A stretch of DNA of 20,941 nt. Source: Beroe ovata. Lineage: Eukaryota; Ctenophora; Nuda; Beroida; Beroidae. The translations under genes were made by a program, and so were the position numbers. This document shows positions 1-9,300 of the stretch, piece after piece (within the stretch, counting starts at the first letter, position 1; each line of letters begins with the position of its first letter). The stretch is taken from assembly GCA_946803715.1 (NCBI GenBank), contig CAMPET010000194.1, positions 44,367 through 65,307 on the forward strand. Reading direction: 5' to 3'. The notes under the pieces were generated by a model. That model did not search any database. It saw nothing but the letters and a program-made list of their open reading frames with translations, and was not told the origin of the DNA.

Positions 1-6
1 CCCCCA

Positions 7-50
<44 letters not shown>
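1..50. repeat. (CA)n microsatellite at the window start
   Basis: The window opens with a C-rich stretch followed by uninterrupted CA dinucleotides to about position 50. The far end of the window is also CA-rich, so both limits may be assembly breaks in simple repeats. Confidence 0.95.
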
Positions 51-51
<1 letters not shown>

Positions 52-79
52 CTTGATCCAACGCCTGTTTTCCCCTCAG

Positions 80-268
80 GTGATATTGAAGTAGGAATAG
101 GATGATCGACGGAAGAGGAATGAGCCCTCAAATGGGATTTGATACAGAATCGAGGATCAAATTTGAAGATTTCACTGTCGAAACTAGGATTGAGCTACAA
201 AACTAGAGGATCAAATTGGAACTTCCCCGTGATCCAGGTTGATTCTTTGTCGGTTATATTTTAATAAA
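80..268 (+). other. possible terminal exon and poly(A) signal of an upstream gene
   Basis: A pyrimidine-rich tract ending in CAG at 77-79 looks like a 3' splice site. Read after two leftover bases, the following sequence gives DIEVGIG and then TGA. An AATAAA hexamer lies at 263-268, which would suit the 3' UTR of a + strand gene lying mostly outside the window. The coding piece is only about seven residues, no homology can be judged, and the other two frames also stop quickly. This is a weak inference from an acceptor-like site, a stop and a poly(A) hexamer in the right order. Confidence 0.25.
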
Positions 269-269
269 G

Positions 270-1016
270 ACTATACTTATCGTTAAAGGGAGAACATTAT
301 ACTTATAGCCAGAGCATGACGCCATGACATTGCGAAAAAATTTACATGATATTGATTCTTGAATGACCAGCATAATATGCTGACAGCAGATTATAATTGG
401 GAGTGTTATATTAGTAGGAAACTTGAAATTCTAAGAGTTGAAGCGAATGCGATGGGAAACTGTAAAAGTTGAAGCGATTTCACTTTCAGGTAATATGTAG
501 AATCGGACATAATTAAGGATCGAAACCAGACATCTAATATGTGATGCTCTTCAAAATTAGGATCCTTCAAATCACAATTATATAACAGCGAAGTTAAATT
601 GTGTCTAGTTCAAAAAAAACTTTGATGTCTGCATTTTGATTGGAACCTTGTTCTACTTCTTGTGGATCGATAGCGTCAAAGTCTTGCGTTTGAATTCAGA
701 ATTATTATGGACCGAGAAGAGAATTCGCAGTATGACGCGAATCAACCCAACAATATGTCCCACTGCGCACTTGTTAGACCAAGATCACAGATGTTATTGT
801 ATTTGTTATCTGACCTGCTTATCGCGTGCGCCGCGCAAGAGCAAAGAGAAACAGGTTTTATCTTATTCTTGACATCTGAGTCTGACAACTGCATTCTGCA
901 ACTGCGCACTGTGTAGCTGTGACATGTGAGTGCAGAGTGTGACCTCGTTTGTCGTGTCCCGGAAATGGAATTATGAATTCGACTAATAGTAATAATAATA
1001 TAAATAACCCCACGAC
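270..1016. other. intergenic, no recognisable gene
   Basis: A stretch of AT-leaning sequence with only short overlapping open frames on both strands and no recognisable protein. Its right part carries a short run of AAT/ATA triplets just before the fold-back element. I see nothing else in it. Confidence 0.6.
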
Positions 1017-1503
1017 TTGTCGATCGATGGTAGACCCTGTCGAGAATTTCGTTTTGCGCGCGCGCGGCGCAAACTTATTCTCAGACAGCTTCGCGGCTTG
1101 CATCAGCGGTCTAGCATCGCCAGACGATTTCGACCCTGAACTTTGTGTTTTGATTTTTCAATTTTCCTTCTAGTGGGCCTAGCAATGCGTTGCGTCAGCG
1201 TAACCGAATGATGTTCATTGTTCCCGCGCTGCAGCGCCGCGCTGCGTGACTTGTAGGATTTTACCCTACCGTCGGTGCGCGCGATTTTTAATCCCCGCGA
1301 TTTCAATCCGGTATTTTATCTTTCCAGGGATAAAATTCCGCCAGCAAGGGTAGGGTGAAATCCTACAACTGCGTCGCGTGACCCGACCATTCCGCGCGCG
1401 CTGCGTCGCGTCTCCTTTTTGCTTCGAAACAAGCTGTCTGAGAATAAGTTTGCGCCGCGCGCGCGAAACGAAATTCTTGACAGGGTCTATCATCGATCAA
1501 CAA
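1017..1503. mobile_element. fold-back / MITE-like element with long inverted arms
   Basis: About 75 bp at 1017-1091 is repeated in inverted orientation at 1431-1503. Both arms contain GATAGACCCTGTC-like and GAATTTCGTTT cores, a CGCG-rich block, then AAACTTATTCTCAGACAGCTT. The arms differ by a few substitutions and one CG dinucleotide. A second inverted pair lies inside (about 1252-1270 against 1351-1368), so the unit folds as nested hairpins. No transposase frame is present and no convincing target-site duplication was found. The short frames reading through both arms (MVDPVENFVLRAR on one, MIDPVKNFVSRAR on the other) follow from the inverted repeat rather than from a protein. This is probably a non-autonomous DNA element. 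Confidence 0.75.
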
Positions 1504-1746
1504 ATGGAACAGTGGACAGATAACATCTGGCAAAGGAGCTTGATTTATATTTTATTCATATCCAATATTCTTGATCAATATATTCACTTACTGTATGATG
1601 AAATATATTTTCTAAGATAATCATTGTTATAATGTCATACCTCTTGAGTTTCATTCACATGTACTCATTCACTTGTACAAATCATCTCAAACATTAATAT
1701 AATATATGGGGTAAACAGAGAGATTGAACTCCATCCTACCTTAGCA
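1504..1746 (+). promoter_or_regulatory. presumed XPNPEP1 upstream/5' UTR region
   Basis: About 240 AT-rich bp between the fold-back element and the XPNPEP1 ATG. It contains a TATA-like run (AATATAATATATGG near 1696) and, just before the ATG, CTACCTTAG, which resembles a 3' splice site and could end a 5' UTR intron. Neither assignment can be tested from this sequence. Confidence 0.3.
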
Positions 1747-3558
1747 ATGGCTAAGAAAACAGGAGAATTGCTGAAAAGATTGCGAAAGCTTATGCAGGTG
1801 CACGGGAATCTTGCAGCTTATATAGTTCCATCTGATGATTCTCATATGAGTGAATATGTTTGTGACAAGTTTAGGCGAAGAGAATTCATTTCTGGTTTCT
1901 CTGGCAGTGCTGGCACAGCTGTTGTTTGCTTAGACAAAGCTCTACTCTGGACTGATGGTCGTTATTTTTTGCAAGCTGAAAATCAGCTTGATGAGAATTG
2001 GACCTTGATGAGGGATAGGATGCCTGGAACTCCAACTGAGCAAGAATGGCTTTCAAGTAATCTAAAAAAGAGTGAACGGGTGGGGATAGATCCGAAGACA
2101 TGCTCAGTCAAAAGATACCGAACATTAGATAAACAATTAAAAGGATGTGGGATTGAACTGATCCCTGTCAATGAGAATTTGGTTGAAATGGTTTGGGATG
2201 ATGCTCCAATGCTTCCCTCATCTGCCATATTCATTCATGACATGAGGCATGCAGGTCAACAAGTTGTTGAAAAACTAGTTCATCTAAGGAGTGATCTGAA
2301 GAAAAAGCATTGTCAGTCAATAGTTTTGAGTGCACTTGATGACATTGCATGGCTATTCAATCTCAGAGGATCTGATGTCAACTATAATCCTGTATTCTAT
2401 TCTTTTGCAATCATTGACCAAGAGTCATCAACATTATTTGTTGATGATGTGAAATTGTGTGATGAAGTGAAGACATATCTGATAGATCTTGGTATAAAGG
2501 TATGTCCATATGAAGAAATCTACTCTGCTGTGAAGAATTTTGAGGGCAGAGTATTTTTACCTCTATCAACAAATATAGCAATAGCACAGAATATCGAAAG
2601 AGACCGTCAGGTTATTGGCATGAGTCCAGTGCAAGAACTTAAGGCAATTAAAAATGATGTCGAATTGGATGGAATGAGAAAGAGTCATATCCGAGATGGA
2701 GCTGCACTATGTGAATACTTCCATTGGCTTGAGAATGAAGTTCAAAAACCTGGTGTAACAATTGATGAAGTTGATGCAGCACATCAGGCTGAAATGTTTA
2801 GGAGTACATATGACAAGTTTGTCTCATTAAGTTTCGATACAATATCAAGTTCTGGTCCAAATGGGGCTATAATCCATTACAAACCTTCAAAAGGAAGTTG
2901 TCTTCAGGTTGATAAGAATGACATGTATCTCATTGATTCTGGAGCTCAGTACTATGATGGTTCCACTGATGTGACACGAACAATCCATCTCAGTCACCCC
3001 ACTGATTATCAGATTGACTGTTTCACCAGGGTTTTGATGGGTCACATTGACCTTGCTATGGCAATATTCCCCCCTGGCACCAAGGGAACTTGTCTGGACA
3101 GTTTAGCAAGAACTCACCTCTGGAATGTCGGACAAAACTACCAGCATGGAACTGGCCACGGCGTTGGATCTTTCCTTAATGTGCACGAAGGGCCTTGCAG
3201 GATCTCATCAGGGAACAGGATGAGTAAGTATGAAATGGGGCTAAAGCCTGGTATGATACTTTCCAATGAGCCAGGATTTTACGCTGATGGAAAGTTTGGA
3301 ATCAGAATCGAGAGCTTAGTTGAAGTTGTTGAGACTGATATTGGACCTGATGATGGAAAATATTTGACTTTCAAAACTATAACAATGGCCCCAATCGATT
3401 TGAAACTCATAAATCCTAAGATGATGACTGGAAAGCAGATAGCGTGGCTCAACTCATATCATGAGGAAGTAAGAGAAAAAGTCGGCAACATTTTCAATGA
3501 ACTTGGCAAAGGACCAGAGTTAATTGAGTGGTTAAATGAAAAAACTAAGTCATTATAG
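1747..3558 (+). CDS. XPNPEP1: Xaa-Pro aminopeptidase 1 (cytosolic aminopeptidase P), intronless
   Basis: The product is a 603-residue M24B metallopeptidase that removes an N-terminal residue preceding proline, acting as a Mn-dependent cytosolic enzyme. Two creatinase-like N-terminal domains (about 1-150 and 150-320) are followed by the pita-bread catalytic domain (about 325-540) and the M24 C-terminal extension ending in EWLNEKTKSL. By alignment with the human enzyme the metal ligands are all present: D397 (IDSGAQ), D408 (TDVTRT), H471 (HGTGHGVG), E508 (NEPGFY) and E522 (RIES). The helper histidines H377 (IIHY) and H480 (NVHEGP) are also kept. Length is close to the human form (623). There is no signal peptide, so this is type 1 and not the secreted or mitochondrial paralogue. 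The ATG has G at -3 and +4. The whole frame is one exon, whereas animal XPNPEP1 is usually split many times, which suggests a retrocopy or intron loss. With all catalytic residues kept it looks functional. Confidence 0.95.
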   Translation: MAKKTGELLKRLRKLMQVHGNLAAYIVPSDDSHMSEYVCDKFRRREFISGFSGSAGTAVVCLDKALLWTDGRYFLQAENQLDENWTLMRDRMPGTPTEQEWLSSNLKKSERVGIDPKTCSVKRYRTLDKQLKGCGIELIPVNENLVEMVWDDAPMLPSSAIFIHDMRHAGQQVVEKLVHLRSDLKKKHCQSIVLSALDDIAWLFNLRGSDVNYNPVFYSFAIIDQESSTLFVDDVKLCDEVKTYLIDLGIKVCPYEEIYSAVKNFEGRVFLPLSTNIAIAQNIERDRQVIGMSPVQELKAIKNDVELDGMRKSHIRDGAALCEYFHWLENEVQKPGVTIDEVDAAHQAEMFRSTYDKFVSLSFDTISSSGPNGAIIHYKPSKGSCLQVDKNDMYLIDSGAQYYDGSTDVTRTIHLSHPTDYQIDCFTRVLMGHIDLAMAIFPPGTKGTCLDSLARTHLWNVGQNYQHGTGHGVGSFLNVHEGPCRISSGNRMSKYEMGLKPGMILSNEPGFYADGKFGIRIESLVEVVETDIGPDDGKYLTFKTITMAPIDLKLINPKMMTGKQIAWLNSYHEEVREKVGNIFNELGKGPELIEWLNEKTKSL

Positions 3559-3788
3559 TGTAATAAGGTGTGCTATATCTAAGTTCCGGTGTTCATATTA
3601 TTGGTTATACAGTATTTGTTGATTTGGATTCGTATACTTTTCGTTTTTGATGGAATATTAAGTGATTATGCTGCCAATCAATGACGTAGGTATTCTTTTC
3701 ATCATGAGACATCAGTGAATCTAGATCTCTCCAAATTTTGACCCTGTCCCTTACCGAACATCACTCTAGGTTATGCATAACTGGAATC
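3559..3788. other. intergenic spacer, XPNPEP1 3' flank and GT43 gene 5' flank
   Basis: About 230 bp with no gene and no AATAAA. A short ATG frame at 3773 (12 codons, stop at 3811) overlaps the ATG of the next gene out of frame and could act as an upstream ORF if the transcript starts upstream of it. Confidence 0.4.
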
Positions 3789-4791
3789 ATGCGTTTACTG
3801 ACATCATTTAACAAGAAGTTCTGTGTCACTGTTTTCATAGTCATCTTCCTGACCTCCCTGGGCTACATGTTTGGTACTCTCAACATGCTGGAAGTCCAGG
3901 AGGAGAAGGCAGTTCTGGCTGATAAGTTGAATCAGGCAGAGCTTGAGTTGTATGAAGCAGAGAGGCAGATTGCTCATTGTGATGCTGAGCTGGGTTTGAA
4001 TATGACACCATTCTTATCTTTTTTTCATGACACCACTATCATCCCTCTTGACACCACTTTACGTCGTTCTGAATGTTCGTGATTCATCTCTGTTTTTGTT
4101 TTTCACTTCTATGCCCTTCTATGATATCCCCATTATTGCAGGTCACAAGATGAACGCTCTGATATCAGGGGAGAAGTACAGGACCATTTTCATCATCACG
4201 CCTACCTACACACGTGCCACACAGCTAACAGAACTGACACTTCTGGCTCAGGCTATCGCTCACATCCCGTATCTCCAATGGATTGTGGTGGAAGTGTCGA
4301 GGACAAGTCTCGTTGGAAATTTCCTGGCCAGCACCAACCTCCAATATACTCACCTAGACAATGGCGGGAAGATGGAGGATAGCGTCAATAAATGCAATGT
4401 TCTGAGAAACACAGCGCTGAGTAATCTGAAGGAAAATCATTTTAACACATCTGGGACGATTATCTTCGCTAATCTGGACCGGTTGTACAGCGTTGACTTG
4501 TTTGAAAAACTCAGAGATGTGAAAACCGTTGGAATCTGGCCTACTGTTTTTGCCAAGGAAAAATTTGATTGCAACCCCCTTAAATTTACCCTTGAAACCC
4601 CCAAATATCCCGTGAATTTGGGATCAGTTGGATTCTCGACCTCGTTGCTGAAAACAGATGTTGAGCTCCCCCCTCGAACTACCGACACTGAGGCAATGTC
4701 GCTTCTCGTGGAGTCCCTTATTTCGGACAAGGAGGAAATTGAAATTGTGTCCTGTACTGAACAACTTGTTTGGTATCTTAAGATATTCTAA
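3789..4791 (+). CDS. GT43 (beta-1,3-glucuronosyltransferase family) protein, probable pseudoenzyme
   Basis: Two exons, 3789-3993 and 4142-4791, give 284 residues. The first encodes a short cytoplasmic tail, one membrane helix (about 10-30) and a charged coiled stem, as in a type II Golgi enzyme. The second is a GT43 fold: TIFIITPTYTR matches the family's VVTPTYAR start, IPYLQWIVVE matches the LHWLLVE strand, the LRN of VLRNTAL matches QRNKAL, and the end LVWY matches VLVWH. Family residues that bind UDP-sugar are changed. The metal-binding DDD becomes N179-L180-D181, the Asp after VE becomes V120, the Asp of VDMAGF is not kept, and the His of VWHT is Y280. The catalytic base position keeps E252 (DTEAMSLL). 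The fold is therefore kept while nucleotide-sugar binding is probably lost or altered. The donor GTTTGA at 3994 is weak, but the same hexamer is used at UPF2 exon 14. A donor at 3979 would also keep frame and delete five residues. No closer B3GAT paralogue can be named. Confidence 0.75.
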
Positions 4792-5027
4792 AATATTATA
4801 GCAGTGCTTTTTAGTTGTGTGTTTTTTCAGATTTTGCTACGCAATTGTGAATTGAGTTATGGTGAATGCTGATTCAGTTAGTGACGTAATATTGACTTGA
4901 TCGTATGATTTATCATTTTCTTTCGTAAAAATCAAATGATTTATATAACCAACTTCATCCCCTTTTTACTTCAATCTGAAAACACACGGACAGCAGTGGA
5001 TTTTTTCACTCAAAACTCCATCAGAAA
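4792..5027. other. intergenic spacer before the NELF-E-like gene
   Basis: About 235 AT-rich bp with no gene and no clear core promoter. It must hold the 3' end of the GT43 transcript and the start of the next one. Confidence 0.4.
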
Positions 5028-5914
5028 ATGGTCTCGTTCCTAGTGCCGAGCCTGGGCAAGGAATCGGCTACAGAGGAGTTCCTGATAAAGAAGATGGCTC
5101 TCCTTCACTCCAAGAGACGGAAACTGAAGGAAAAGAAGGAGGAGGAGGAGCTGAAGAAAGTCGAGGAGAAAAGAAAACCAGGTGAGAGAACCATCATGAC
5201 GATCGAATTTGAAGTCGAGATCAGCCTGAGTATGTTGTGTGTTCCCTTGGCTATTCGTTTCTTTTTTGTAATAATGACGAAATTCAGATCTTGAATCTAT
5301 CACTTACGTTTTCTATTTTAAACTCCCACTTATTCTAGACTCCCACGTATGCCCACAGTGACACTCAGCAAGCAGGAGACTATCCTTGCTGCTAAACGAG
5401 TCCTCCAAGCCGAGGCTGCGAAGAAAGCAGAGAAAGAGCGGAATAAGAGCAGCGGATTCAAGAGATCGTGCAAATTCGAGAGGAACAGAGCCAGTAGGAA
5501 GGAGATCAAAGAGAGACCCCTAACCCTGGATGATTCTCCGGAACACAGGCCAACACCTCCACCAGCTAAGAGAGCCGGACTGGGGAAAGCAGCTCATGAC
5601 AAGGACTTGGTATCAAACTTCACTTACGTAGATCACGTGAGTGTTGCCATGGTAACTGTGTTTGCTTAGTTACTGTGATAGTATATTGCTCGTAGGAAGT
5701 GTTTCCCTTGTTACACTTCGGCTTTCTCTCATTTCTATCCATGATTAATTTACCATCATTTCCTCTCACTCCTACATCTCCTCAGGATGAAGCAAAGAGC
5801 TCGGGCAACTTGTTGGAACCCATGAAATCGGGAGGGGAGAAGTATGCAAACTTTGTGTCGAGCAACGCAAAGAGGAAACTCGTTCAGTATGATGATGCCC
5901 TCGATATTCAGTGA
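5028..5914 (+). CDS. NELFE: NELF-E-like protein lacking the RRM
   Basis: Exons 5028-5181, 5359-5636 and 5786-5914 join in frame to 186 residues. I used the acceptor at 5358 because the closer one at 5338 runs into a stop after a few codons. Visible features are a hydrophobic N-terminal patch (VSFLVPSLG), a Lys/Glu-rich helix, a second Ala/Lys/Glu helix, then KSSGFKRS (about 84-91), and near the C terminus YANFVSS. Human NELF-E has the same order: LVIPPGLS, a basic helix, KNSGFKRS and YESFVSS, after which come its RD repeats and RRM. Here the frame stops shortly after YANFVSS and no RRM is encoded before PRPF19. NELF-E belongs to the four-subunit complex that holds paused Pol II; its N-terminal half binds NELF-B and its RRM binds nascent RNA. 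The assignment rests on short motifs in a charged protein and is moderate. Alternatives are another Lys/Glu-rich nuclear protein or a truncated gene. Confidence 0.5.
5643..5656. promoter_or_regulatory. X-box-like palindrome in intron 2 of the NELF-E-like gene
   Basis: GTTGCCATGGTAAC, 6 bp inside the donor end of the intron. It fits the RFX X-box consensus (two half sites around a central AT), and other copies of the motif occur in introns across this window. Confidence 0.5.
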
Positions 5915-6368
5915 ATGGAGGAGGAATTCTGACATCATGTTTCTATTATTTCCTGTTTGCACTTTCATTCATTGTGTAATTGAGGAACCGATCCAAGTAG
6001 AAGATCACCAAAACCAGAGAATTTTCTAGAAACCCGCTATTCATTCTGATTTCATGTATTTCATCTCTCTGTAATTTGATGACGATTTCCCACATGATAT
6101 AAATAGTGGAGATTTTACTCTTGAAATTTGCACAGCATCCACTGCCCTCCGGCCAAATATTTTGTGATTATTCTCGACTTTATCAATTACCCTGTACAGT
6201 GTACGATACACATCAACAATCCTGACTGTTTTCATTTTTCATGAGAATTCTAGATCGTAGAAGAGAGTTCTATGACTGAACTGTTAGCGTCTTTACTTAA
6301 TGTAATAGCATCATTACAATATAAGTCATCACTATTTGCTAATTACCATGGTAACAACACTAGATAGA
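5915..6368. other. intergenic spacer upstream of PRPF19
   Basis: About 450 bp with no coding signal. It was searched for a missing C-terminal RRM of the NELF-E-like gene and none was found. A TATAAAT-like run lies near 6099. The only clear element is the palindrome at 6342-6355. Confidence 0.5.
6342..6355. promoter_or_regulatory. X-box-like palindrome just upstream of the PRPF19 ATG
   Basis: ATTACCATGGTAAC ends 13 bp before the start codon at 6369. It differs from the perfect palindrome GTTACCATGGTAAC by one base. The position fits a core-promoter or 5' UTR site for an RFX-type factor, and this is the one copy placed where classical transcriptional control would be expected. Confidence 0.5.
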
Positions 6369-9300
6369 ATGGCTCTGATCTGTTCGCTGAGTAACGAGGT
6401 TCCCGAGGTTCCCGTTATCTCGTTGGTTAGCAAGCACATATTCGAGAAGAGACTGCTAGAGAAGTATGTGGCGGAAAACGGGAGTGATCCGATCAATGGA
6501 GAACCGCTATCTGAGGAACAGGTCGGTAACTGTGTTGCTTTAGTTGCTGTGTTGCTATGGATACTGTGTTGTGTTTCTATGGTAACCGTGTTTCTATGGT
6601 AACCGTGTCGTTATGCCGACCTATCTCAGATTGTTGCTCTGAACACCACGCCTGTACAGCGCCCTAGACCACCAACTGCAACAAGTATACCCGCTATTCT
6701 CAAGATACTGCAGGTGAGTGCCATGTTGTCATGACAACAATACGCTAGGTTGCTATAACAACTGTACGCGAGGTTGTCATGACAACAATACGCTAGGTTG
6801 TCATGACAACTGTACGATAGGTTGTCATGACAACTGTACGCCAGGTTGTCATGACAACACATGTATATTGCAGGATGAATGGGACGCGTGTATGCTGCAC
6901 AGTTTCACACTGCGACAGCAACTCCAAATGACACGACAAGAACTGAGCTATGCACTTTACCAGCACGATGCTGCATGCAGGGTCATAGCAAGACAAGATA
7001 AGGAGGTGGGTCACGGGGCAATTTGTTCTCGGTACAACAATTGAGAGGTCGGATTCCTGTTGAATTGGGAGGAATTGGATGTCTGATATTACTGAAATTC
7101 ACATCAGAGAAGTTGAGAGTTTCTCTGAATATGATATTTCTGTACACGATGAAAGTCATGTCGCCCCCTTCCTGTCACTCTGGATCACTCACCCCCTCTT
7201 AGCCTCTTCTCTCCCACAGGTGACAGCTGCTCGGGAGGCTCTTGCCACTCTGAAACCACAGGCAGCGATAGCAGCACAGAACCCGATAACTGCTGCTCCC
7301 ACCACTCCCACTACTCCAACTGTGCCGAGCGAGGCGGCGGCCAGGCCTGAGCCCATGGAGGTGGAGACACAACTTGTCCCCATTGGTTAGTTATTCTGTA
7401 CTCGTGTGTTCCCATTGGTAAGTAATTCTGTACTCGTGTGTTCCCATTGGTTAGTAATTTTGTACTTTTGTGTTCACTGTTCCTATTGGTCAGTCGATGT
7501 GTGTCATTATAGCTTCCCTATTGGTCAGTCGTTGCGTGTCAAAATAGCGTCCCCATTGGCTAGTTAGTTAGCTACTGTGTTCTGGTGGTATGCCAAACCC
7601 TGTCCGTTGGTTGACTACTTACTGCCTTGTTCATCCCAATGTTTCTCCGTGTTGATCAAAACAGCTGCAGACTACTTTCTCTCCGTGTTGTTTATGCCCA
7701 TGTGTTTATCCCAGGGCTCTCCGTGTTGTTTACTCCCATGTGTTTATCCCAGGACTCACCGTGTTGTTTACGCCCATGTTCTCTATCCGTGTTGTTTACG
7801 CCCATGTGTTTATCCCAATGTTTCTCTCCGTGTTGTTTACGCCCATGTGTTTATCCCAGGACTCTCCGTGGAGGTGATAAAGCAGCTGCAGCAGACCCAC
7901 GTGGAGCTTACATCACGGCGTAAGAAGAGGGGCAAGGAAATGCCGGAGGGAGTTCCCACAGCCCAGCAACTCAAACATTATACCCAGACCTCCTCTCATC
8001 CTGGGCTGCACAGGTAGACAACACACGGATATTCACACTCGGGCAGTACCTAGTCATCAGACAACACAGATGTAAACACGGATAATAAACAACATGTTGA
8101 GGAGTCGACCTTCGATTTTCGTCATTTTCCCGATTAGTGGGCTCCGAAATTTCATCCGATTCGGATTCTGCGGTCAAAATTAGGACAGTTACACACATTC
8201 TCATGTACCAGTAGTCCAATTGATTTTTGACCCTTCCAAACCTGGACGTGTTCAATATCAGTGCGGTTTTCGGTATCAGTGTGGTATGAGCTTGTAGTGT
8301 GAGAGTTGGAGAAATGATTTGACGGAAAATCAGTTTCCTAGTTCTTCAATAGAGACTCTCAAAAACGGAGTAGAAAAGTGTGGGATCATTCACTTCACTT
8401 TCAACCGATACTGACATCAGAAATTCGAGGAAAGTTTTTTGCTCCATTTTCATGAAAATACCGTTGATTCCTATGTATTTTTGGACGCTGAATCGATTAC
8501 CGATTGAATTTTGGCCCTATCTCGCGTCCCTGATGAGTTATCTGACACGTGACCTCGAACTTCACAGCTGAGAATAAATTGGAATTTTCAGTTATTTCCC
8601 GATGAGCTAGCCNTTTTTCTTTATATCACTCTGGATCCCCCACAGGTGACAGCTGCTCGGGAGGCTCTTGCCACTCTGAAACCCCAGGCAGCGATAGCAG
8701 CACAGAACCCGATAACTGCTGCTCCCACCACTCCAACAACTCCAACTGTGCCGAGCGAGGCGGCGGCCAGACCTGAGCCCATGGAGGTGGAAACACAACT
8801 TGTCCCCATTGGTTAGTTATTCTGTACTCGTGTGTTCCCATTGGTTAGTAATTCTGTACTTTTGTGTTCACTGATCCTATTGGTCAGTCGTTGCGTGTCA
8901 AAATAGCGTCCCCATTGGCTAGTTACTGTGTTCTGGTGGTATGCCAAACCCTGTCCGTTGGTTGACTACTTACTGCCCTGTTTATCCCAATGTTTCTCCG
9001 TGTTGATCAAAACAGCTGCAGACTACTTTCTCTCTCTCCGTGTTGTTTACTCCCATGTGTTTATCCCAATGTTTCTCCATGTTGTTTACGCCCATGTTCT
9101 TTCTCCGTGTTGTTTACACCCATGTGTTACACCCATGTGTTACACCCATGTGTTACACCCATGTGTTACACCCATGTGTTACACCCATGTGTTTATCCCA
9201 GGACTCTCCGTGGAGGTGATAAAGCAGCTGCAGCAGACCCACGTGGAGCTTACGTCACGGCGTAAGAAGAGGGGCAAGGAAATGCCGGAGGGAGTGCCCA

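Noticed and set aside
949-1493. Short ORFs on both strands encoding related peptides in the fold-back element
   Set aside because: The similarity is produced by the inverted arms, and no transposase or other domain is visible.
5915-6368. A missing RRM exon of the NELF-E-like gene
   Set aside because: No RNP1/RNP2-like coding stretch with splice sites was found on the + strand; the only possible donor (GTGAAT at 5911) has no partner exon before PRPF19.
6725-6858. Regular 24-bp repeats that could suggest a CRISPR array
   Set aside because: The units are palindromic with near-identical 10-bp spacers, lie in an intron of a clear animal gene, and no cas genes exist in the window.
7382-7559. NF-Y-type CCAAT array as a true promoter
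   Set aside because: The CCAAT boxes are a by-product of duplicating the exon 4 border, which encodes PRPF19 residues; it is mentioned only as a secondary possibility.
7577-8017. Long frames with repeated Cys-Pro peptides (also 8928-9359) as a possible novel Cys-rich protein
   Set aside because: They arise from tandem acceptor repeats in the PRPF19 intron, continue into exon 5 in the wrong frame, and differ between the two copies by repeat number.
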